A DNA stretch of 64,000 bases, from the NCBI GenBank assembly GCA_009761415.1, contig QUOL01000004.1, forward strand, positions 2,108,001-2,172,000, in the 5' to 3' direction. Below are positions 36,856 through 46,865 of this stretch, piece by piece. A program made the translations under genes and the position numbers. This stretch comes from Sarcomyxa edulis (Eukaryota; Basidiomycota; Agaricomycetes; Agaricales; Mycenaceae). The notes below the pieces were generated by a model that worked only from the letters and a program-made list of their open reading frames with translations, searched no databases and had not been told where the DNA came from. The first letter of the stretch is position 1; each line of letters starts with the position of its first letter.

Positions 36856-37668
36856 ATGGATTCCGTCGCTATAGAGCTTTTTGCTGACCTCTCACTCGAC
36901 CTGGAGGGTATCGACCCCGAAATATCGAAAAATACTTTCCGTCGGTATCTACGCGTTAATCTCCGGTCCATGGTCAACATCGTCTTCTGTACACTGTTCC
37001 AGGACAGGATCGGCAACGAACTTCATGAAGAATTTACGCCGCGTGGGGTAGAAGTTATTCGTAAGCACGTTCGGATTATATGCGATCACCTAGTGAGCAC
37101 AGTCGGTCGAACACCAGGACCCGAAGCTAACCCTGCACTGTAGTCATTTATCCTCCGCCTGCGTTGGACCATTGAAAATCGGTATCGCGATAACAAGGAG
37201 CCGATCCCCACAGAAGCAACAGCGCTCGTCGTCCTGACTCGCCGATTTGTGTATGTCATTGGTTTCACACACGATACCCTAGTGGAAGAGGCTAGTAGGA
37301 TATACAGTGATCTGCAGTTCCTAGAGCTGTATGCGCGTCGATCTCGGTCGGGAGTAAACTTGGACTACATGGAGGCCGATCCATCGAACATGTTATGTGC
37401 GGCCATCGAGGAGTTTCAACCAAGACTATACGGCGATCGCATTAGCCTTACTGGCGAAATTCTACACACCAATCTGCAGGTCGCGCGTCGCACTCTACCT
37501 TTCCCGGGCCGACGGGAAGAAGAGGGAACCGTCGCCACTGACAGCGATACAGAAATGGGCGAAGAGATTCGCGAAGGGGAAGGGGCAGTTGACAGGCCAT
37601 CTCTGAATCGGGAGACAGACATAGAGACAGCTCGTGAGTGGAACGCTCACCGCCGGTCCGCGGTTTAA
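36856..37668 (+). CDS. accessory gene 1 (LRP-motif family)
   Basis: Two exons (36856-37092, 37144-37668), 253 aa, antisense to gag-pol. The intron is GTGAGC...CTAAC...TGTAG. Exon 1 has an acidic N-terminus, then TFRRYLRVNLRSMVNIVFC, the position where sister genes read F-x3-LRP. Exon 2 has the second family signature, PIPTEATALVVLTRR. The tail is longer and more acidic than in the sisters (TDSDTEMGEEIREGEG). CATAAAAG lies at 36818-36825, 30 bp before the ATG. No known domain was recognised. Confidence 0.65.
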
Positions 37669-37949
37669 ATGACTAATGTTTCTCAAGGGATTGCCCAACT
37701 AATCGCAAGTGCCGAAGACGGAATGCCGCGACTAGTGGTCGCACGGAACGGCTGAAAAAGGGGGTACTGCAATCGGTCCTTCGGGGAGAGGGTTTCTTGG
37801 AAGGGAGAGGTAGCCGATCGGGGGCACAAAAAAAACTATTCCATGGAAAAAGCCGGATTTCCAATCCGTAGTTGGTATAAAGGTCGTCCAGGAATGGCTT
37901 GATATCTAGAATACAGCGCCTTCCCGTGCCGTGAAAAATCCCCGTTAGA

Positions 37950-38499
37950 ATGAATCCCGATCACTCTCTCCTAACGGAGTTCTTCTCTTTGTACGTTCGT
38001 ATCGACCAATCGGCCAGCGTCGCAGCACGCGAAACCATTCCTGAATTCTTCGAGCACCGCCTTCGACCAATGTTCAGTATTATAGAGAGAATCCTACCGC
38101 ACCCGGTGATGTTCTTGCCGACCACGTTGTTCAACCCGATCGCGGAGTATAGCGTTCCACGCCATCTCATGGCGTTCTTCTTATCCAACATCGTGCGTCG
38201 AAAAGTCCTTTTCAAACGTTCTGCAGGGGAGCTAACCGCTGGTAAAGGCCATGATAATCGATCACAGAGAAAACACAGTATCCGATACAGGAACCGTCGA
38301 TCGGCAAATTCCCGCCGAGGCGACAATCATGCTCGAACGAGCCCTGATTGTCATAGACAGAGTCGGCTTCTATGAAGACTGGAAAGACGACGCGAACAAC
38401 TTCTACGTAGCCCTCTTGGGGAAGCTGAAAGCTGAAGCAGAGGAACTGGGCAGGACACTGATCGGCCATGGCCAATATCCTGATTTTGATCAAGGCTGA
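37950..38499 (+). CDS. accessory gene 2 (LRP-motif family)
   Basis: Two exons (37950-38192, 38248-38499), 164 aa. Exon 1 contains EFFEHRLRPMFSIIERIL, the clearest form of the family motif, and ends FFLSNI. The intron has GTGCGT...GGTAAAG ends and a GCTAACC branch. Exon 2 has QIPAEATIMLERALIVIDRV, then an amphipathic helix (LLGKLKAEAEELGRTL). TATAAAG lies at 37876-37882, 67 bp before the start. The protein looks all-helical. No function is recognised. It is antisense to the retrotransposon transcript. Confidence 0.65.
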
Positions 38500-38849
38500 A
38501 ATTCTACCAATACCGGAACCGGCAAGCGATCACTTTTCTCCTGTGACCCTTTGACTAAACGTTGCAAAAAAAAAACAGAGACGATCGGCCGCACAGTCGA
38601 GGAGAGAGAGCCCAGGCAGGAGAGGCAGACGATTAGATGAACGATGTCGATCCAACGGCAGATGACGGGGTCTCGTAGATACCTCTCAGTTGGAATAATC
38701 GTGGAATAATTACCTGAGCCAGTCCAGGACACGCGACGCGATCGAGCGGCAGTGGCGTCCACAAAGCCCCACAGGTCCAAACATGCGGCGGTGCTTCAAA
38801 AATTTTCCTATATCTCCTATAGACACGTCGATCTCCTGTATCCTTCGTA

Positions 38850-39535
38850 ATGGCGTCGTCAAAGCAGTGGAACTTTGAAGGTAACCAGAAGATACAGCAA
38901 TTTGTCCAAGTTGCCCTACCCGATCGGCAAAACCTTGGATCAGAAAACGAGCTTAGAAACTTCCTTGCGGAGCACGTCCGCCCTTTGTTAGCCTATATCG
39001 CTGCCGTCGTGCCCCTGCCCTTGCCCGAGACGAGAAGCGATCTCTACAAGATGAAGGAGAACCAAGGCGTCCACAATGCCCGGTGGATGGTTAAGCAAAT
39101 AACTGAAATCCTGGTGCGTCGAGCAATCAGGACAAGGAAGCCGAGCGCGACTTTTGACCTTTCTGGCTTCAGGCGGCAGTCCAAGAGATCAGACGTCACA
39201 AACGCAGCGACGGCCAGCCTATACCGACCCTTCCCGTCGAGGCTCAGTATATGTTGAGGGCAATCCTCGGCCTTATTCAAGCGATCGGCCTCAACGGTGA
39301 ACCTTGCATTCCCATTAGGACACCTATCGCCTATCAAATAGTCAGAGACATGTTGGACGAGGTCGAGGTTAGAAAGATAGCCGAGCAGACGCTTGCAGAT
39401 TTCAAGGGGTACGACAAGGGAGGCTGGCCACTAGATAATGCAATACATGGCGTACCGATCGCCGCGTTCCAAACTGAAGGTGCGGCCGATCCATGCTTTC
39501 GCGTGCCGATTGAGATTGACAAGTTGCAACTATAA
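38850..39535 (+). CDS. accessory gene 3 (LRP-motif family)
   Basis: Two exons (38850-39113, 39173-39535), 208 aa. Family motif 1 is FLAEHVRPLLAYIAAVVPLP; exon 1 ends KQITEIL. The intron is GTGCGT...TGGCTTCAG. Exon 2 begins AAVQEIRRHKRSDG and carries motif 2 as PTLPVEAQYMLRAILGLIQ. TATATCTCC lies at about 38809. The stop codon (TAA, 39533-39535) is embedded in the TATAAAAG box of gene 4. No catalytic residues are apparent. Confidence 0.65.
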
Positions 39536-39536
39536 A
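39529..39536 (+). promoter_or_regulatory. TATA box of accessory gene 4, overlapping the stop codon of gene 3
   Basis: TATAAAAG at 39529-39536, 52 bp before ATG 39589. Its TAA is the stop codon of the upstream gene. A similar overlap occurs at 41141-41148 (AATAAATA), where the stop of gene 5 lies inside the AT-rich box upstream of gene 6. Confidence 0.6.
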
Positions 39537-39588
39537 AGGACCTGTAGTTGGATCGCCAGAATAACGTACTCTTCAGCATTGTTCAGGA

Positions 39589-40123
39589 ATGGCGTCCAAT
39601 AATGCGACAGAATTTGCCCTGTTAACCTTGCCATCGTCCTCCTTCATCCCGACGTTCGTACCGATTGAGGGATTTCACGGATTCCTTCATTATCGGCTCC
39701 GCCCGATGCTTTACCTGATAGAGCGCGAATACAACACCGCCAGTATCAACCTTCATGCAGATGCTATGGTCGCGCAAGCCGCACTATCTGTCGCTCGTAC
39801 ACATTTCATCAGATTCCTCGCGCACTTGGTAGGTCAGTGTCGATCCATCGTTCGAGAAGATCGCTCATGCACAACAGGCCCTCATCCTAGATTACCGATC
39901 GCGCACAGTTGCTAGCGGACTCCGCAACACCGTGCGCATCCCAACCGAAGCGCATAACATGGGGTCACGCGCACATCTCTTGTTAATTGCCCAGGCAGAT
40001 TCCCTCGGCCTATCTTCGATCGTTATTACAACTTTTCGGAATATGACAGCGAGCTTTGCATTTTACACGCGGCATGTCGTTGCCAGGGGAAACGGACAAG
40101 TCGATTATCCCGGATACCAGTAG
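39589..40123 (+). CDS. accessory gene 4 (LRP-motif family)
   Basis: Two exons (39589-39828, 39878-40123), 161 aa. Motif 1 is GFLHYRLRPMLYLIEREY; exon 1 ends FIRFLAHL. The intron has GTAGGT...CAACAG ends. Exon 2 reads ALILDYRSRTVASGLRNTVR, then motif 2 (RIPTEAHNMGSRAHLLLIA). A short, possibly decayed frame at 40161-40427 follows before gene 5 and may be a remnant of another copy. Function is unknown. Confidence 0.62.
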
Positions 40124-40408
40124 AAGAGAAAGCCAAAAGAGCGTGGAGATAACGCATTAGGTGACGAAACGAGGGCGATGTCCTAGCTGGAGCAGCGATC
40201 GGCATATCATGCGGTACAATGTCGGCGAGGGGCGAGCAGAGTCGATAGCCTCGCTCTACGATATACTTGAAAATAAAAACGATTTCACAGCCGATCGGCT
40301 CGAATCTTTTTTCACAGCATCGGCCGATCTTGTCCATTCGAGGCGTTCGGCGTCGAGTATAAGAGCAATATCATCGCGACCGACTGCTGTCAATATCGCA
40401 GACCATAC

Positions 40409-41146
40409 ATGGACCCCCTTAGTATAGCCATACTCGACGTTCTCGTCAAGGACGCCAGCTTCCATTGGATCAGTAACGATGAGAGTGCCGATCGCTTTCT
40501 TCGTCGGTACCTTCGTCCCATTATCGGCCTTGTCGCATCCAAAATCTTTCCCGTACTCGACCCAAGTGGCGAGTTCCCGTCCCTCTCTGAGGTCGATCGC
40601 ACGTCCTTTGCCAGCTCCATTCGATCGGTCATGAAACTGTTGGTGCGTATGTCGATCGGCCCTCGATCGGCCCTTTTCTGACCTAGACAAGTTTTTTAGA
40701 TTGTATTCTGGAACGCGCGCAACCGTGTCTCAGATGCCGATTTAAACAAGAACCGGGTACCATCCGAGTCCGGTCAGATGCTAAGCGATCTACGCCTTAT
40801 ATGGAGGGCAGCCGATCGCTCCGAATTCGTTTTTGAGGGCAGCGATACATGGAGGGAGAGATCGGTAGAGATCCTTGTTGAGCTTAGCCGATTGGCTGCT
40901 CTCAACTACAGCCAAGCCACAGACCCTTTCGACTGGCCTCAATACGGCTTCGCTCGCGAGGCATCGCCAGACTACGATGTAGCGGCCGATCGGTTCGGTG
41001 CCTGGGGAACCGATGGAGGATACGAAATGAATGGTGACGAGGGGAACGGCTGGGGCGATCAATCGGATTCTTACGAGATGTGGCCGGCCCCGAACGGAGT
41101 ATCGTCCGAGGACGACCCAGGCGTGAGCGACGCTGAATTCGAATAA
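40409..41146 (+). CDS. accessory gene 5 (LRP-motif family)
   Basis: Two exons (40409-40642, 40700-41146), 226 aa. Motif 1 is RFLRRYLRPIIGLVASKIF; exon 1 ends SVMKLL. The intron is GTGCGT...TTTTTTAG. Exon 2 opens IVFWNARNRVSD and has motif 2 as RVPSESGQMLSDLRLIW. The C-terminal ~60 residues are acidic and Gly/Trp/Tyr-rich (NGDEGNGWGDQSDSYEMW), unlike the other copies. TATAAGAG lies at 40359-40366, 43 bp before the start. Confidence 0.65.
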
Positions 41147-41191
41147 ATAGAGAGTGTAACCCGGTCTTGATTCAAAAATCCCTGTACCGCG

Positions 41192-42144
41192 ATGTCATTT
41201 TTACTTCGCTTATCGGCGAACAAATTCGCAGAGGACCCAAGTGACACCAGGGGCGCTCCTCCACAAGACATGGCCACCCTTTGGTCCGCCTCGATTCGGC
41301 ACCTTCTAGGCATTGTTCATTTATCGACCGTCGACCGCGCGACCAGCGCGATTGCCATTGAAGAACGCCTTTGGATAAGAACCGTTATCGCCAAAGTGAT
41401 TAATTATGTTGTAAGCCGATCCAGTATCCAGGCGCTTCCCTTGTTGATACTGAGGAGCGACAATGCTCAGCATCAAGCTATGAAGTTACGAATCGCTCAA
41501 GCGATCCAGGCGGGGGACTGGCGGACAGTCGACGTTCCTGCCGAGGCGACGCTCTCGGTAGCCATGCTCGAATACTTTATTCGGGAGTTCGGCTTCGAAG
41601 GTGATTATGTAGGGGTCAATGTCAGAAATGTCGGCTTTCTGTTAAACGGGTTGAAGTGCGATCTTATAGCCCAGGTATGCCCAAAGCTGTCTATGACCAA
41701 TCGGCCTTACTGATCTCTGCCTATTTCAAGCCCGGATACGCATCGTCCGCCATCGACTTCCAGGGTTATAGTTTTTCGGATACTTTCGCACGGTATGGTG
41801 CCGATGAGGGAATGAAGGAAAGACAGATCAATGACTTGCTTAAGTCGAAGGCGATCGGTCAAGTCGATCCTGGAACGATTGATCCCGGAATGCCCTTTCT
41901 CCCATACGTGCGCCAGTTCCCCACAAAGGATGGACACGAAGAGGTACTGTTACACGGGGCGGTTCCCGCACCTGTTCGCAATTCGAGCGGCACCAACAAT
42001 ACGTTCGGTCGGCCATTGATACCTGATGCCAGAGGGCCAGGTCTCGCCGGTCCGTCAGGCAGTCGGGAAAGGTTGCCGCGCCGTGGTCCTAGGGAAAACC
42101 CTCATTGCCGATCCGCTCCTAGTCGCCAGGCCAGCCGATTCTAA
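41192..42144 (+). CDS. accessory gene 6 (LRP-motif family, three exons)
   Basis: Exons 41192-41410, 41471-41674 and 41731-42144 join in phase to 278 aa. Motif 1 is degenerate (LWSASIRHLLGIVHLS). Exon 2 has motif 2 as DVPAEATLSVAMLEYFIREF. An additional third exon adds a Pro/Gly/Arg-rich tail (GPGLAGPSGSRERLPRRG). The first intron position matches the sister genes. The extra exon suggests this copy has gained a terminal domain. Function is unknown. Confidence 0.6.
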
Positions 42145-42913
42145 AGTTAACAAAAAAGTCAGTTCATAATTTGCCCGTCTTCGGCACATAATCTAATAAA
42201 AGTTCTGCATAGTTAGTAGCTTGTGCCACAAATGTGTATTTTGCCTCGAGCGGCGTTCTTTTCGTCTATAATGCATAATTTGGCACATTGCGTTGTCCCA
42301 TTCCGCTGGCCAGCCGAATCGGGGTCGCCTAGTGTCGTTCATAATTGATTTCATTCAGAAATCCAGTCGGCATAAATTTTATAAGGATCGTCATCCTTCA
42401 TAGGCGCTGGTTTGTCGACCCTTGCGCTCTCCTAATCGTGTTTCGCTAGCGTCGCAGCGCTTTGACTTCCTTCTGTTTGACTTCCTTGGTTCACGTCCGA
42501 TTGATATTCGGTTGTGAACAGTGTTCGTGTGATTAGGCCGATCGCTAGTGGGTTTTTCAAAAAACTGGATCGGCTCCCCCGTTTTCGTTCGTTTCTTGTC
42601 CTTTCCATGTCGAATTTATGTAATCCATATTATTCCCGTATTATCGCCGATTTTTACCGTTTTTATATAATAGACTCTCCGGCGCGGTCCATGGGAGCAT
42701 CGAACTTAAGGATTATCGACCTGCTGCTGGCTAAAGCGGTTGTTTGGCTGAAGCTTCAGCTTGTTTGGCGGAGTCGCGAGTCGCGATCGCATTTCGGCCA
42801 TATCCGGGCTGAGTTTCAAAAGACTTCGAGCAATTTCTCGACGCGTATTTTTAAGCGCTCGCTCGGTCCTTCCTTTCCTCTTCTCCTCCATCATCCTTCC
42901 TTACTCGACTTCC
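42145..42913. other. region between accessory gene 6 and the Zn-cluster gene
   Basis: About 770 bp, AT-richer than its neighbours. It presumably holds the promoter of the Zn-cluster gene. A frame at 42514-42942 is open but looks non-coding. Scattered GATCGG motifs continue here. Confidence 0.4.
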
Positions 42914-45503
42914 ATGGCACGTACAAAGACGAATCCCGATGACGAGAATCGTCGCGGATCACAGCCAACCGCGTCGTCCTCTGCCATCCGCGGCGTTCCT
43001 CGGCGGATTAGTCCTGCCAGGATGCAGGCAGCCGCTCCTCGCAACCCCTTCCTCGCCATAAAGTCCGAGCCGTTTGCTCGCAGCCAACCTTCGACATCCA
43101 CCCCTCGTACTCATTTCGCGGCAAACGCGTCTTTGACGTCGCCGATCGCTTCTCATACATCAACGTCTCGTCTCAGTGGCCCTGGGGAAGGCGTTCCCCC
43201 CATCCTGCTGACCCAATCTACGTCACGTCGTTCTCGTTCCGTCCTTCCTCAGCGACACGATTTCTATCCCAGACTCGCCGGGAGCTCTTTTAACATCAAC
43301 GCTCACTCGCCCGTTGCCCGTAAACCAGTTCCCACTCTCATCAACGAGATTAAGGACTGGGCCGAGGCGGTGTACGGAGACGACGACAATTTTCCCGACT
43401 GGGTCGACGACCTCCCCCAGATAACGCCTGAAGCCCTCGAATTCATAAGGTCGTCGAAGTGGACTCCAAAATGGGCTTTCGATTGCCTCTGGTATCACTG
43501 TCCAGACACTCCTCCGCCTCAGGTCAGCAGCTTTGGGTTGCCAAGCCCCGTTCCTCCTTCACCGACGAGCGGACGGTTCGACGTCGAGCCGGGCGCAGAA
43601 GGCTTTGAGGGCGAGGGATCGAGAGGGGACTTCGATCGTACGATCGAGAGCGACATTTTGGGGATGAAGATCGTCGAGGATGGAACAGTCGCTCGTCCAG
43701 AGAACTCGGCAGGCAACGTTCTGAATGAGTCGGAGAACTTGGGTCGCGAGGAGACAGACGCCGCTGCCATCAGTAAGTCCTACCCAAGCAAACGTCCTCC
43801 TCTTTCTAAACTTCATTCAAAACCTTTACTTGTCTTCTAGGAAACCGACGACTCGACGAGCTCGAAAAGGAACAGGCAGAAGCCCGAAGGGCGGACGTCG
43901 TACCAGAGAAAGGGGCGAATTCGGGAACGGGGGATTCATCGCAGGGAGAGGTGGAAAATATGATGATTGGTGAGTGACCCTCCCCTTGTTACCCATCATT
44001 CTTACTGCTTCATTCCTGATTATGAAGATCCTCCTCCGGAGTCGCCTCCAGCAGAGGCGCGGATGGAAGTCGACCTCCCCCCCCCGATCGCTCGCCCTCC
44101 TTCACCCGCCCTCGAACTCATCGTCCCTAACCTATCCCTTCCTCCCCCGACTTTGTCCGATTCCTATGCGCCTGACGGTCCCGATCGTCAAGACGTTATC
44201 GATCCTCCTCGCTCGCGCCCTCCTTCTCCCATGGCCGAGAACGATGATCGTGATCGCACACCAACGTCTCCTCGCATAGCTCCTCCACCGCCGCCAAAAC
44301 CGAAGAAGGCCGTCCCTCAAAAGTCCGCTTCGTCGAAAGGAAAGCGGAAGGCACCGACTCCAATTCCTCTGTCCGACACTCCAACGCCGCGCGATTCCCC
44401 CGCGCCAGCAGCGTCTACGTCGACATCGTCAAAGCGAAAAGGAAAGAAACGCGCTAAGACCGACGAAACCGACTCCGAGATCGAATTCACCGGTATCGTT
44501 CCCTTCGAACCCAAGATCAAGGTCGATCCGAAAGTCATCGCGACTTCTTCCACCAGAGAGTCCGATGCTCCGGCAAAGAAGAGAGCTCGAAAGGGAAAAG
44601 GTCCAGCCGACCCCAAGGAGGCACAGAAACCCCCTCCTAAGACCGTGCCGGCGACTACGCGTGTTCGACGTCAACGCGCTTTGGCTGTAGGCGAAGTTTT
44701 CCGACTCGAGGTGAGTAGTTTCCTTTCTCCTTGTAATATTACCGCCCTCCAGCGGTTTCCTTTTATTGACTTTGTTCATTTGTTTATAGCATCTGATGTG
44801 TCGCCCTTGCCGGATCGCGCTCGATGTACAGCCATGCGTCGGTCTCCCCGGCCGACGTTGCCGAAAGTGCATCCGCGACAAGCACAAGTGCTCGATCAAG
44901 TTTAACGAGTTCACCAGCGCGGACAAGGCAAAGTACATCGCAGACGGCCTCTTGAAGTTGGTCACCGAGCCCGGCATTCCTCCTCCTGGTGAATCGTTCA
45001 GTCGGAACATAGTCCCTTCGCACCAACAGCAGAAAGCCGACGAGGACCAGGAAATGGAGGATGACGACGAAGGTCCGTATTCCCGTACGCGTCTGCGTAC
45101 GGGAGTTAGTATTAAAATTCCTGACCGACGTCTAAACATCCCTCCCCCGCTCTCTCCAGACTTCGACACCGCTTCTCAGGTTGCTGCCAATGACGCCGAG
45201 GAGGCCGCCGCTAACGATGCGGCCAAAAAACACCTCCGAGCCCTGTGGTCTGCTTCTAGCAAGAGGTTCGAGCGGGATTTCTCGTCATTCGTCGCTGGCC
45301 AGATCGCCAAGATAACCGAGGACGCAATGAACTTGCACTTCGGCGCCGTAGAATCGGCTTTCAACGAAGGGCTTTCGTACTCGTTCGGTGGGCCTCCCGC
45401 GCCTCTTCCTGGGCAGGACGACGTCGGAGAAGGGTCGAGCAGGTTAGATGGGGTGGTGATCGTTAAGAAGAAGGAGAAGAAGGATTCAAGGCAAGCTAAG
45501 TAG
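42914..45503 (+). CDS. Zn2Cys6-like nuclear protein carried antisense by the giant element
   Basis: Four exons (42914-43772, 43841-43969, 44028-44710, 44790-45503) join in frame to 794 aa. The N-terminus (MARTKTNPDDENRRGSQP) is low complexity. A compact block KDWAEAVYGDDDNFPDWVDD leads to a helix WTPKWAFDCLWYHC. The centre is Pro/Ser-rich with several basic nuclear-type signals (KRKGKKRAK, KKRARKGKG). Near residue 560 is a cysteine cluster C-x2-C-x8-C-x7-C-x2-C-x6-C (CRPC, then GRRCRKCIRDKHKC). This resembles the fungal Zn2Cys6 DNA-binding domain except that spacing 2 is 8, not 6. A helical region (SKRFERDFSSFVAGQIAKI) and a lysine-rich end follow. Such domains normally bind CGG triplets. A regulator of the element is inferred, not shown. 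Confidence 0.7.
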
Positions 45504-45661
45504 TTTGTATAATCACTTCTTTTAAAATTTCCCTTCTTCCTTTTCTTTCATGTAATTCCCCCTCCTCGCGCGTCCTTTGTTCGGTCGGGCTCTCGCGTCT
45601 GCGGACATTTTTCCTCGGGTTTCGGCCCATATCACATTTTTTTTACGGATCGTAGCTTGTC

Positions 45662-45688
45662 GTCGGTACCACGTTAGGTGGTGCCGAC
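45662..45688 (+). other. 11 bp-stem hairpin downstream of the Zn-cluster gene
   Basis: GTCGGTACCAC and GTGGTGCCGAC around a 5 nt loop; ten of eleven positions pair and the remaining one is a G-T wobble. It lies about 160 bp after the stop codon, inside the likely 3' UTR. Confidence 0.55.
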
Positions 45689-45689
45689 T

Positions 45690-46422
45690 CGTATATCTGT
45701 ACGGTTATCTGTAAATACAGAAAACCGATTCTTCACGAGTCAATGGGTCCCGTTCTTAAGTCGCCGCAAGATCGGCCATAAACAATTGGTTATATGTCCA
45801 ACACATAGGTTTCCTGTCAAAAATCCCCAAGTCGATCGGTCGGCCTTAATACCGGAAAGTGCACGATTTCGAACAACTTCGATCGGCTTTTGTCCAGAAA
45901 TTTCGTCAAAGTCCTCATGAACAGCAGCGATCGGCATTTTGTTGTAGTCGCCCACAATCGGCTTTTTTCTACGTTCCATCACCCGGCCACCGATCGTTGA
46001 ACACTGCGATCCTCTCTGATTCCCTTTGTATAGACAATTGGCTTTTGTGCCAGGAACTCGTCTAGGTCCGGTGAGAGTACGACTTGGGATACAATCGGTC
46101 AAAACGATCAGTCTACCGATTGTCCTCTTGCTTTGTTTCTTCGGCCGATCGTTTGAACACTGCGACTCTCTTGGATTGCGTTCGTGTCGTCGATCGGCTT
46201 TCGGTGCAGCAATTTGTCTAAGTCCTCTTAGAGCAGCAGTAATCGGCAATTTCTCGCAGTCGGCCACGATCGGCCTTTTTCTATCTTTCCTTTAATCGGC
46301 TACCGATTGTTGAACATAACTACCTGCTCGGACTGTATTTGTATCGTCGATCGGCTTTTGTTCCAAGAATTCGTCCTTTCGCGTCCTTTTGAGCTATAGT
46401 CGGTTATTTCTCAGGATCGGCC
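45690..46422 (+). repeat. degenerate GATCGGC-rich repeats, continued at 52574-52975
   Basis: Two to three imperfect ~300 bp copies share CGATCGGCTTT(T/C)G...CCAG, TCGTC(T/A)A(A/G)GTCC, ACCGAT(C/T)GTTGAACA and CTTGCTTTGTTTCTTC. The stretch right of the nested element (52574-52700) repeats GTACGACTTGGGAT(G/A)CAAT and CTCTTGCTTTGTTTCTTC. The nested element therefore landed inside this repeat block. No gene is visible. Confidence 0.7.
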
Positions 46423-46854
46423 TGTCAGGGCAACACCAATCTATACAAGACCAGCGGGCCACTGAAGCGTCACGAGCGAAAGGCGAGAACAGAGAAAGAG
46501 GAGGAGAGGAGATACAAAGGGAAAGAGAGAGGAGAGAGGAGCGATAGAAGATGCTACAGGAGTTATATGACTTAGGTTCCCACTAGATTAGCGGTAATCC
46601 TGAGAGATCGAACTGAGGATCCCCAGGGTGCATAGCGCCCTTTATATATCTACCTACATTACATGATTGGTAAGCTATAGAATCCTATGGAACATAATGG
46701 AACACCGTTAGTAAGATGATGATGCAACTCCGCAGCACCTTAGTAATCGCATCAGTCAGCAGCAGGAATAAAGGTATCCCAAGGAATAACTATAGCCCCC
46801 TGATAAGATAAGATAAGATCAAAGATAAAGTCCAAAATGAGTCGTTTCCTGACA
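46423..46854 (-). repeat. 3' LTR of the nested chromovirus
   Basis: 432 bp. On the minus strand it contains TATATAAA (about 46645-46652). About 30 bp downstream is AGTTCGATCT (46605-46614), the presumed transcript start. Confidence 0.93.
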
Positions 46855-46865
46855 TCACCCCCCTT

